Shown here: positions 33,967 through 41,581 of the stretch, in pieces
Layout: each line of letters starts with the position of its first letter
How positions within the stretch are numbered: the first letter of the stretch is position 1
Origin: Tannerellaceae bacterium
GTDB taxonomy: Bacteria > Bacteroidota > Bacteroidia > Bacteroidales > Tannerellaceae
Assembly (NCBI GenBank): GCA_031271045.1
Contig: JAISWO010000060.1
Location: 1-64,000 of the forward strand
DNA: 64,000 bases
Direction: 5' to 3'
Notes under the pieces: generated by a model
Seen by the model: the letters and a program-made list of their open reading frames with translations, nothing else
Databases searched by the model: none
What the model was told of the DNA's origin: nothing
Translations under genes and position numbers: made by a program

Positions 33967-34849
33967 TAGTATAAAGCAAAAGAAAGCCCAGTCACTCGTA
34001 AGGATATTCATTGACATCATCTACTATCTTTGCATAGTGGGTATCGTTATGCTGTGCCTTCAGATTTTCTTTTTCGCTTCTTTTAAAATACCCAGCGACT
34101 CGATGTCGCCTGCATTAACAACCGGCGACAGAGTGTTGGTCTATAAACTTATTCCAGGCCCTCGGTTGTTTAATCTGTTTGCTACTTTGCGGGTTGAGCA
34201 GGTGGAGATATACCGTGCTCCCGGCATCCGGAAGTTGCGGCGGAATGATGTGGTGGTGTTTAATTATCCACATTTTCGCAATTGGGATAAGATAGAGATG
34301 CATATTATGAAATACTTCATCAAGCGTTGTATCGGATTGCCGGGGGATACCCTCTTTATCCGTAACGGCTTCTTTGAGATAAGAGGAGTAGATGCTCCGT
34401 TAGGGAATATGGATGCACAGAAAAGGATTTCGATGCGAGATAAAGACTCTTTTGAGGAAACGGTGTATTATACGTTTCCTGCCGATTCCTCCCTGGGATG
34501 GGACATCCATGATTTCGGGCCGTTTTATATCCCGCGCAAAGGCGGTGAAATTCCTATGAATCGCACAAACTATCTGCTATACAAGAAGCCGATTGAATGG
34601 GAGCAGAAAGCGATGTTGGAATACCGGGATTCTATCGTTTACCTGGGGGGAAAAGCTATCGAATCCTATGCTTTCTGGAAGAACTATTACTTCGTTGCAG
34701 GTGACAGGACGGAGGATTCCCAGGATTCTCGCTATTGGGGGTTGTTGCCGGAGGAATATATGGTCGGCAAGGCGGGACTTGTATGGAAATCAGTCGATCC
34801 TTATACGGGACGATTCCGGTGGGAACGGTTCTTGAAAACAATCCGGTAA
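33956..34849 (+). CDS. lepB: signal peptidase I (S26 family)
   Basis: 297-residue inner-membrane peptidase with one N-terminal membrane segment (about residues 17-42). Nucleophile Ser 49 is in KIPSDSM and the general-base Lys 123 in IKRCIGLPGD. FVAGDRTEDSQDSRYWG near 255 is the box E region. I use the TTG at 33956 because no ATG occurs before the membrane segment; this gives an 11-base overlap with the propeller gene. An extra copy of lepB inside an accessory operon suggests a dedicated substrate (inference), perhaps a peptide exported by this system. The next gene starts 4 bases after the stop. Confidence 0.9.
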   Translation: MDNNSIKQKKAQSLVRIFIDIIYYLCIVGIVMLCLQIFFFASFKIPSDSMSPALTTGDRVLVYKLIPGPRLFNLFATLRVEQVEIYRAPGIRKLRRNDVVVFNYPHFRNWDKIEMHIMKYFIKRCIGLPGDTLFIRNGFFEIRGVDAPLGNMDAQKRISMRDKDSFEETVYYTFPADSSLGWDIHDFGPFYIPRKGGEIPMNRTNYLLYKKPIEWEQKAMLEYRDSIVYLGGKAIESYAFWKNYYFVAGDRTEDSQDSRYWGLLPEEYMVGKAGLVWKSVDPYTGRFRWERFLKTIR

Positions 34850-34853
34850 GGCA

Positions 34854-36683
34854 ATGAGGCTGCGTTCGGGAATCGGTTCTTTTGTTTGCTGCATACCTTT
34901 CTTCCTGGTATTAAGTACAGTTTTTGTAGTTGTTCCGGAGTTGGAGAATGGGGCGGTATTGGGGAAATATTTTTGGTTTTATCTTTCGATGATCTTTGCA
35001 GCGATAGCGTCGGCGGGTATTGTTCTGACCTCTTCTAACCAGAAGACCTTTCGGATAGATGCTGCCGACGGTTTGGTTTTGTTGTACGGGATTGTCGCTT
35101 TGTTCACCAGTTGGGCGCTCCATCATTCGGAAGCGGTGACGAAGCATATCCTGCTTGCAGGGATTATTTTGCTGTATTTTTACTTTAAGATTCTGCTCCG
35201 CAGCCATAAGCAAGCGCTTTACTGGGTTGTTCTGTTTTTTCTGGCGACCGGTTTGGTTGAATCCTGGTGGGGATTGCTTCAGCTTTATGGGTTTGAACGT
35301 TCCCAGCATGGGCGTTTTCGTTTGACGGGGTCTTTTTTCAATCCCGGGCCTTATGCCTGCTATATTGCGATGGTTCTGCCCTGCGCTTTTTACTATATAC
35401 TTCGCCACCTATCCTGTATAAGTGTGCGTTTCAGACTTCGTTACGGCCTTCTTTATGTACGTTGGGGGATTGCTCTATTGACATTCACCGGCGCGTTATT
35501 GGTGTTGCCTGCTGCTATGAGCCGTGCTTCGTGGCTGGCGGGATTGGGAGGTTGCGGTTGGGTTGGCGTTCACTATCTTTTCAGAAATGGTAAGGTAAGC
35601 ACATTGTATTATAGGTATAAACGGCGATGCCTGGTTGGCATGGCCTGTTTGTTTGTCTTGGCCATCCTGGGAGTCGTTGGGATCTATCACTTAAAGAAAG
35701 ATTCGGCCGACGGGCGTTTATTGATGTGGAAAGTTTCCTTGCAAACCTTTGTTCATCATCCGGCGGGAGTCGGTATAGGACGTTTCCCAGGGATTTATGG
35801 AGACGAGCAGGCGGTTTATTTGGCCTCGGACAGAGCGACGGAGCGGGAAGCATACGTAGGCGGTAATCCGGAATACGGATTCAACGAATACCTTCAAATA
35901 GGCATCGAACAAGGTTGGGTATCCCTTCTCTTATTCCTGGGCTTGATAGGTTATAGTTTGTATACCGGCGTTCGGCAGAGACGGCTGGGGGCGACGGCAT
36001 CCTTATTATCCTTGCTGATAGCCGCCCTGGCGTCATATCCTTTCAGCGTACTGCCCTTCCTGATCGGGATGTCTTTCCTGCTGGCCTGGATACATGCAGG
36101 GAAAGAAAGCACGAAAAGCCCTACTCTCTCCCATCCGGTATTGTCCGGGCTTGTATTGTGTTGCCTGCTTTTGTCGCTTGTCTGCCTGTACAATCGTTAT
36201 CCTGTAGGGCAGGCTTACAAGACATGGAGCAGGAATAAGGCGTTGTATCATTCCGGCGCGTATGAAGCGGCCGGCAAAGGATACGCTCCTCTTTATCCGC
36301 TCTTGTCCGACCAGTTGCCGTTCCTGTTTGAATATGCCCAATGCCTGTCCAAGACGGAGCATTACAAGGAGAGCAACGAGGCGCTGGGGAAAGCCGTCCG
36401 TATCAGTTGCGACCCGATGCTTTACAATATCATGGGCAAAAACCATCAGGCGATGAAGCAGTATGCCGAAGCGGAGCAATGTTTCCGGAAGGCGGCGGCG
36501 ATTGTCCCCAACCGGCTTTACCCCTGGTATCTGTTGACCAAACTCTACATAGAAACCGGTGAGACGGAAAAGGCAATGGCGGCGGCAAAGCTTGTTATGG
36601 AAAAAGAACCCAAAGTACACTCCACTGCCATCCGGGAGATGCGGCAGGAAATAGAAAAACTACATATAATAGACACACCATGA
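34854..36683 (+). CDS. O-antigen-ligase-like membrane protein with C-terminal TPRs
   Basis: 609 residues. The first about 440 form some 11-12 membrane segments with the Wzy_C/O-antigen-ligase pattern: GSFFNPGPYACYIAMVLPC near residue 160, and a periplasmic loop with GVGIGRFPGIYGDEQ and GFNEYLQIGIEQGW near 310-360. The C-terminal about 150 residues carry TPR-like helices (AEQCFRKAAAIVPNRLYPWYLL). Such proteins ligate glycans to lipid or protein acceptors. Here the partners are lipoproteins and a signal peptidase rather than polysaccharide genes, so the acceptor may be a secreted peptide or protein (inference). Its stop overlaps the next start (ATGA). Confidence 0.82.
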   Translation: MRLRSGIGSFVCCIPFFLVLSTVFVVVPELENGAVLGKYFWFYLSMIFAAIASAGIVLTSSNQKTFRIDAADGLVLLYGIVALFTSWALHHSEAVTKHILLAGIILLYFYFKILLRSHKQALYWVVLFFLATGLVESWWGLLQLYGFERSQHGRFRLTGSFFNPGPYACYIAMVLPCAFYYILRHLSCISVRFRLRYGLLYVRWGIALLTFTGALLVLPAAMSRASWLAGLGGCGWVGVHYLFRNGKVSTLYYRYKRRCLVGMACLFVLAILGVVGIYHLKKDSADGRLLMWKVSLQTFVHHPAGVGIGRFPGIYGDEQAVYLASDRATEREAYVGGNPEYGFNEYLQIGIEQGWVSLLLFLGLIGYSLYTGVRQRRLGATASLLSLLIAALASYPFSVLPFLIGMSFLLAWIHAGKESTKSPTLSHPVLSGLVLCCLLLSLVCLYNRYPVGQAYKTWSRNKALYHSGAYEAAGKGYAPLYPLLSDQLPFLFEYAQCLSKTEHYKESNEALGKAVRISCDPMLYNIMGKNHQAMKQYAEAEQCFRKAAAIVPNRLYPWYLLTKLYIETGETEKAMAAAKLVMEKEPKVHSTAIREMRQEIEKLHIIDTP

Positions 36684-38212
36684 ATAGATTCCAAAGAAAC
36701 ATTTTTTTTGCAGGATGCAACCTGCTGCTTCTGGCTGCCTGTTCCCGTTACCCGGCGGGGATAGAGGAGACGCTCCGCTTTGCGGGAGATAACCGGGCGG
36801 AGTTGGAGAAGGTATTGGCGCATTATGGCCGGGAAGGATCGGACAGTTTGAAGTACCGGGCAGCCTGTTTTCTGATAGAACACATGCGCTATCATTATGC
36901 GCGTAATAATTCCTGCTTGGATTCGTTCCGGGTTTTTCTGCGCGATGTGGTTCCTACGGAGCGGACATATACGCAGTTTGTGGATAGGTTCGGAGAAATT
37001 AATCAGGAGAACTACCAGATCACTTACGATGCGCAGGTGATTACGGCCGATTATCTGATACGGAATATCGACTTCTCTTTCCGCCTGTGGGAAGCAGCGC
37101 CCTGGGGTAAACATATCGGCTTTGAGGATTTCTGCGAGGAGATTCTCCCTTACCGGGTGGGTAACGAACCGATCGAGGATTGGAAAGAGGCTTATCACCG
37201 GAAATATCAGTATATGCTCGATACGGCCGAATACGATCGTTCAAGCTCTCTGGCCGCCTGCCGGGTGATCTTCCGCTACCTGCACAGCAAGACGGAGAAA
37301 GATCTCCTGGAATGGGTCTTTGCTTACGACTGGAATGTGTCGAACCTGGGCGCCGTGAGTTTGCTCACTCTGCGTTACGGCACCTGCCAGGAGCAGACGG
37401 ATATGCTGACGTATGTGATGCGTTCGGTAGGCATTCCCACAGGTATTGATATGATGGTGCAGCATCCGGACAATCTGGACAAGCAACATTGGTGGAACTA
37501 TATGCGCGACACCAGCGGGGTGAACATCGCTTTCGACTACTACTACGAAATGGAAGAACCGGCCCCGAAGATGACGCCTATTCATAAATGCGGGATCGTG
37601 TACCGGAAATGTTTCAGCCTGCCGGACGAATCTTTCCCCGTCCGATATAGAGGAAAGGACCTCTATCGGCCTTCTTCCCTGAGCGACCCGTTCCTGAAGA
37701 ATGTCTCGGCAGAATATTTCGATGAAAACCCCGTCACGTTACCGGTCGGGAAGGAATACCGCGAGGGCGATGTCCTGTATCTGAACGTTTTCAACAACTC
37801 GCAATGGGTCGCCATGGGATGGAGTGAGGTGAAGAATGGCGAGATTGTCTTCCGCCATCTGGAGCCCGGCGTCTTATACCTGCTTGCCGACTATCCCGAC
37901 AAGGCTACGATCCGTCCCTTGTCTTCTCCGTTTATTCCCTTGAAAGACGGAACGGTCTTCCGGGCCGCAGCGGATACAGCCAACCGGCAGGAGATGACGC
38001 TTCACCGTAAGTTTCGCCTGCCTTGGTGGTGGGAGGAGTTTCATGTCAATTCCGCCGGCGGGAAGTTCCAGGGAGCGAACCGCCCGGACTTCAGCGACGC
38101 CGTCACTCTGCACACCATTCCCGGCCCGGCCGTCATGCGTTGGGAGGACGTCTATCCTACCAGGATACGCGCGACAAGACACGCGCCGCTGTGTTCGACG
38201 GCAATTCCCTGA
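36680..38212 (+). CDS. transglutaminase-like lipoprotein, 3' end frameshifted
   Basis: Lipoprotein (lipobox LAAC, Cys 21) with a transglutaminase-like core: the Cys of YGTCQEQTDMLTYVMRSVGIP near residue 238 and the His of KQHWWNYM near 273. A beta-rich C-terminal part follows. ATG 36680 overlaps the preceding stop, so it closes the lepB/ligase-like operon. After EDVY (about 38155) the frame turns into the non-protein-like TRIRATRHAPLCSTAIP and stops. The natural continuation is in another frame (next entry). A single missing base or two extra bases near 38153-38160 explain this. A sequencing error is possible. Confidence 0.8.
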   Translation: MNRFQRNIFFAGCNLLLLAACSRYPAGIEETLRFAGDNRAELEKVLAHYGREGSDSLKYRAACFLIEHMRYHYARNNSCLDSFRVFLRDVVPTERTYTQFVDRFGEINQENYQITYDAQVITADYLIRNIDFSFRLWEAAPWGKHIGFEDFCEEILPYRVGNEPIEDWKEAYHRKYQYMLDTAEYDRSSSLAACRVIFRYLHSKTEKDLLEWVFAYDWNVSNLGAVSLLTLRYGTCQEQTDMLTYVMRSVGIPTGIDMMVQHPDNLDKQHWWNYMRDTSGVNIAFDYYYEMEEPAPKMTPIHKCGIVYRKCFSLPDESFPVRYRGKDLYRPSSLSDPFLKNVSAEYFDENPVTLPVGKEYREGDVLYLNVFNNSQWVAMGWSEVKNGEIVFRHLEPGVLYLLADYPDKATIRPLSSPFIPLKDGTVFRAAADTANRQEMTLHRKFRLPWWWEEFHVNSAGGKFQGANRPDFSDAVTLHTIPGPAVMRWEDVYPTRIRATRHAPLCSTAIP

Positions 38213-38523
38213 CTTATTTCTTCTCTATCGAAGGAAGCGGCGCCTGGTCGGGGCTGGCCTTAGACAATCCTCGCTACGTGAGCCATATCCGTTTCTGGTT
38301 TCGCAACGACGACAATACGATCCGTCCGGGCGATACCTATGAGCTTCGCTATTGGGGCGGGAATGGGAATCAATGGATACCGATGGGTCAACAGACAGCT
38401 ACGGATAGCACCCTCGTCTATCATCAGGTACCTTCTCAAACGATCTATTGGCTCCGCGACCTGACGCGGGGACGCGAAGAAAGACCCTTCACCTACGAAA
38501 ACGGAAATCAAATATGGTGGTAG
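38156..38523 (+). pseudogene. out-of-frame C-terminus of the transglutaminase-like lipoprotein
   Basis: From about 38156 another frame reads YQDTRDKTRAAVFDGN, then a jelly-roll/discoidin-like strand set (LTYFFSIEGSGAWSGLALDN, RFWFRNDDNTIRPGD, YELRYWGGNGNQW) to a stop at 38521-38523. It has no start of its own that makes sense. The quality of the translation shows it was the original end of the protein at 36680. Confidence 0.75.
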
Positions 38524-38730
38524 CGCCTGCCTGAATGAACGTCCTGAAAAAGTCACATCATTCAAACACCTGCCGGCGCAAGTGTTACAGTAAAAATAAT
38601 GGGGCAAGAGATATCAACGAATGAAAAGAACATCTTTATGAACTGGATTATGCCGCGATACCCTAACGTTGTAAAATTGGCTGATCCTGCTTTGGAATTT
38701 TAGACCTCTATAACAGATCGCGGCACCGAA

Positions 38731-39045
38731 GAACGGTTGTTGGAGGTCTCTGCAAAAATATGGACCCTCAACAAACGTTCATTCAAGGTTCCGACAAAAA
38801 TATGGACTCTCAACAAACGTTCATTGAAGGTTCCGGCAAAAATATGGACCCCCAACAACCGTTCATTGAAGGTTCCGACAAAAATATGGACCTCCAACAA
38901 GCGTTCATTGAGGATCCCGACAAAAATATGGACCCAAACAAGCGTTCATTGAGGATCCCGATAAAAATATGGACCCAAACAAGCGTTCATTGAGGATCCC
39001 AACAAAAATATGGACCTCCAGCAACCGCTCATTGAAGGTCTCAAA
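38731..39045 (+). repeat. array 2: inverted half-unit plus seven 41-42 bp units
   Basis: Direct units begin at 38754, 38796, 38838, 38880, 38922, 38963 and 39004 and are the same family and orientation as array 1. The eighth runs into module copy 2 at 39046. Just left of the first unit, 38731-38748 (GAACGGTTGTTGGAGGTC) is the reverse complement of the unit segment GACCTCCAACAACCGTTC, so the array opens with an inverted partial unit and a 14-base loop. The remainder of the 38524-39171 gap holds no gene I accept. Confidence 0.93.
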
Positions 39046-39206
39046 AAAAATATCTGCCGGGAAGAACTTTTTTTCATCAAATATTTTGCAATATGATGTA
39101 ATCCGTATATATTTGTGGCCAAATAAACAAGAAAATGGATTTCTAATCATAATTAAAAATATTCAAATACCATGATAGCTATTATCTTTCACCCTTCGTT
39201 CCCCAA
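39046..39206 (+). repeat. 161 bp promoter-leader-start module, copy 2
   Basis: Same module as 30237-30397. Here the codons after MIAIIFHPSFP continue as KKLRNAEHFDLYENI, which reads like the natural start of the DUF6261-like protein. Copy 2 is therefore the likelier original context and copy 1 the transplanted one. Confidence 0.9.
39085..39115 (+). promoter_or_regulatory. module promoter, copy 2
   Basis: TTTG (39085-39088), 19 bases, TATATTTG (39108-39115). The predicted start near 39122 gives a leader of about 50 bases. Confidence 0.82.
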
Positions 39207-40311
39207 GAAACTGCGAAATGCAGAACACTTCGACCTCTACGAGAACATTGCCAAGCATTTTGAAGGCAAGGAATTACCCCCGCTGCTGGTGCCTTTTTTG
39301 ACCAAATTTCTGCAAAGCTTCGCACGGGAAGACACTATCTACAAACGATACCTCAACAAAGAGAACACCAGGCTCGTCAAAGAGGCCCACGAGAAGCGCA
39401 AAGTATCCATTATGGCCCTGAAACGAACCTTCGAACTGGGCGCTTACAGCGAAGAGACTCCCCAGCAGACTGCTGCCGCCTCGCTGCTCCGGGTGATGGA
39501 GAACTATTCCGCCGCCTACTATGCACCGATGACCGAAACATCGGCCATGATTGTCAACATGATCCAGGACCTGAAACTGCCGCAGTACGCCTCCGCCATT
39601 ACGCTCCTGAACGCAACGGATGCGATCGCCCGCCTCAAACGCGATAACGACGAGTTTATGACCCTCTACGCCGAACGCGCTTATAATGAAGGAGAACAAA
39701 AGGACGAAGGCAGCCTGTTTGAAGCGCGCAACCAGGACGATCACGACTTCGGCAACTTAGCCAATGCCATCAACGTTTTCTATCAAGCCAACGAGATGCA
39801 ACACCCCAAAGACCCGGCCGTAAGCACCGTCCTGGGCGACATTATCCGTTTTATCAACTCCTACCTCCGCCAGCACGAAGCCATCTACGCCCGTCGCAAC
39901 CCCCAATATCACCCCGGCGGCAGCGACAAACCCTCTCCCGACGAAGACCTTCCCGGCGAAGAGATCCCCATCCTGATCATCACCGCCCAAGCCATTGCTG
40001 GGACACTCATGTCGCTGACCGTAGATGCCGCCGCCTTCGCTCCCGTAGCCGAATCGACAAAAGACGGCTTTGTCTACATCAAAAGCCCCGAAACAAACAC
40101 TTTCGTTGCCTTTCCAATCACAAGTCTTTTGATGGACACCGACGAAGTGACCCCCATCGGCTGTTTAGTCGACCCTCCGGCATCCAACGAGACCTTCGAC
40201 AAACCCTTCTTCGGTTTCGGCCCCGCCGAAGCCTACATCACCTACCAGGACGGCGAAACCCTCGCCATCCTCCAAGGCGCCCAATACCCCTCGATGACAA
40301 GGGAAGACTGA
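39172..40311 (+). CDS. DUF6261-like protein of unknown function
   Basis: 379 residues, no signal peptide or membrane segment. The first about 240 residues are helix-rich (LRNAEHFDLYENIAKHF, FLTKFLQSFAREDTIYKRYL, NLANAINVFYQANEMQHP) and match my memory of the DUF6261 group, multi-copy in some Bacteroidales. The C-terminal about 100 residues are Pro/Thr-rich beta sequence after a linker with GGSDKPSPDEDLPGEE. GC content is like the core genome, while its promoter module is AT-rich. I cannot say what it does. The family's coupling to tandem arrays may matter more than its fold. Confidence 0.65.
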   Translation: MIAIIFHPSFPKKLRNAEHFDLYENIAKHFEGKELPPLLVPFLTKFLQSFAREDTIYKRYLNKENTRLVKEAHEKRKVSIMALKRTFELGAYSEETPQQTAAASLLRVMENYSAAYYAPMTETSAMIVNMIQDLKLPQYASAITLLNATDAIARLKRDNDEFMTLYAERAYNEGEQKDEGSLFEARNQDDHDFGNLANAINVFYQANEMQHPKDPAVSTVLGDIIRFINSYLRQHEAIYARRNPQYHPGGSDKPSPDEDLPGEEIPILIITAQAIAGTLMSLTVDAAAFAPVAESTKDGFVYIKSPETNTFVAFPITSLLMDTDEVTPIGCLVDPPASNETFDKPFFGFGPAEAYITYQDGETLAILQGAQYPSMTRED

Positions 40312-40568
40312 GGATGAAGCCTTTTGCCTTCATCCCGGTCAGTCTCCTGTTTGGGGCTTGTTCACCCTCACTTTAAGAGCAGGCAAGCCTGATCAGCCGC
40401 CGCCCCGGAAAAATTTGTATCCGTCGCACAAAAAAATGCCCGAAAAAACTTGTCAGATCGAAAAACTTACATTTTCTTTGTCATCAAATAAAAAAACATT
40501 GTATCACTATTAAACCCAATTTGCCTATAGCATAAACCATTACTCGATTAATTTTAAAACAGAAAGTA

Positions 40569-41162
40569 ATGAAGACACTTAAAACAATGGCCGACGAAGA
40601 GTTGGTCGTTCTTTATGCTGAAGGCGAAAATGCAGCTTTCGATGTATTGCTGGGTCGTCACAAAAACAGTATTTTTTCTTATATCTATTTTATCATACGT
40701 AACAAAGACCTTGCGGAAGACATCTTCCAAGAAACCTTCGTGAAGGCCATTATGACCATCAAGCAAGGGCGTTACACTGAGACTGGAAAATTTAAAGCCT
40801 GGATCACACGCATCGCACACAATTTAATTATTGATCATTTCCGTCAGGAACGTAACGAAAACACACTCTCCAACGACGAAGTGGATGTCGACCTGTTTAA
40901 CAACAGTAAACTATGCGACAAAACCATCGAAGATCATATCATACATCATCAAGTTCTCGCCGATGTGAAAAAACTGGTGCAATATCTGCCCGAAAGCCAA
41001 CGGGAAGTGTTGGTAATGCGTTATTACCAGGATCTGAGTTTCAAAGAAATCGCCGATATTACGGGAGTAAGCATCAACACAGCGCTGGGACGGATGCGCT
41101 ACGCCATCCTGAACATGCGGAAACTGATAGCAGAAAACCAAATGGAATTATCGCTGACATAA
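40569..41162 (+). CDS. RNA polymerase ECF-type sigma factor
   Basis: 197 residues. Region 2 spans about 25-95 (LLGRHKNSIFSYIYFIIRN, DLAEDIFQETFVKA, KFKAWITRIAHNLIIDHFR) and region 4 about 130-185 (LPESQREVLVMRYYQDLSFKEIADITGVSINTALGRMRYA). There is no adjacent FecR or membrane anti-sigma, only a 59-residue gene downstream and a terminator. This stand-alone pattern resembles the SigW-like growth/housekeeping ECF factors of Bacteroidetes. The preceding 257 bases contain no gene. Confidence 0.93.
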   Translation: MKTLKTMADEELVVLYAEGENAAFDVLLGRHKNSIFSYIYFIIRNKDLAEDIFQETFVKAIMTIKQGRYTETGKFKAWITRIAHNLIIDHFRQERNENTLSNDEVDVDLFNNSKLCDKTIEDHIIHHQVLADVKKLVQYLPESQREVLVMRYYQDLSFKEIADITGVSINTALGRMRYAILNMRKLIAENQMELSLT

Positions 41163-41236
41163 ATTCGTCGAAAAAACAGTTTCTTCATACAATAAGGCAC
41201 ATATAGCATCGTTATATATACGAAACACTAATTCGT

Positions 41237-41416
41237 ATGCCTATGAAGAATCTTTCTACGCGATGTATGTATAAAATGATGGAAAAAGGGAGAAACAAAG
41301 ACGACAAAAAGAAAGAACCCTGTAAACAGACACTAAATTTCTTAAGTCAATTTGCCCGCGCTTACCACGCAGAACCATCCATACAACAAGAACTCTGCGG
41401 AGTTATTTTGAACTGA
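41237..41416 (+). CDS. 59-residue conserved-looking partner of the ECF sigma factor
   Basis: Frame from ATG 41237 (or 41243) to TGA 41414-41416. The first half is Lys/Arg-rich (KGRNKDDKKKEPCKQ). The second half, TLNFLSQFARAYHAEPSIQQ then CGVILN, resembles small proteins I recall after similar sigma genes in Bacteroides. It lies 74 bases after the sigma gene and is directly followed by a perfect terminator, so the two form one transcript. It is soluble, with no membrane segment. A role as a regulator of the sigma factor is a guess. Confidence 0.6.
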   Translation: MPMKNLSTRCMYKMMEKGRNKDDKKKEPCKQTLNFLSQFARAYHAEPSIQQELCGVILN

Positions 41417-41425
41417 AAACAGGAC

Positions 41426-41461
41426 AGGAGGAAAATGAAACAGTTTTCCTCCTATTTTTTT
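41426..41461 (+). terminator. intrinsic terminator after the sigma operon
   Basis: Perfect 10-base stem AGGAGGAAAA / TTTTCCTCCT (41426-41435 with 41444-41453), eight-base loop, then A and seven T. It separates the sigma operon from the histidine kinase. Confidence 0.93.
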
Positions 41462-41581
41462 GTGCGCCGTGCATGAATAACAGACCGGATGGTGCAAATT
41501 CCCTACGGCAGACCGGACTTTTCCGTGTATCAATGAAATGGCGTAACTTTACCGACAAAATTAAGATACCCTTACTTACGT

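Noticed and set aside
38599-38703. 34-codon frame beginning MGQEISTNEKN before array 2
   Set aside because: It reads well and is open a little further upstream, so it may be the tail of a lost gene, but there is no start context or recognised homologue.
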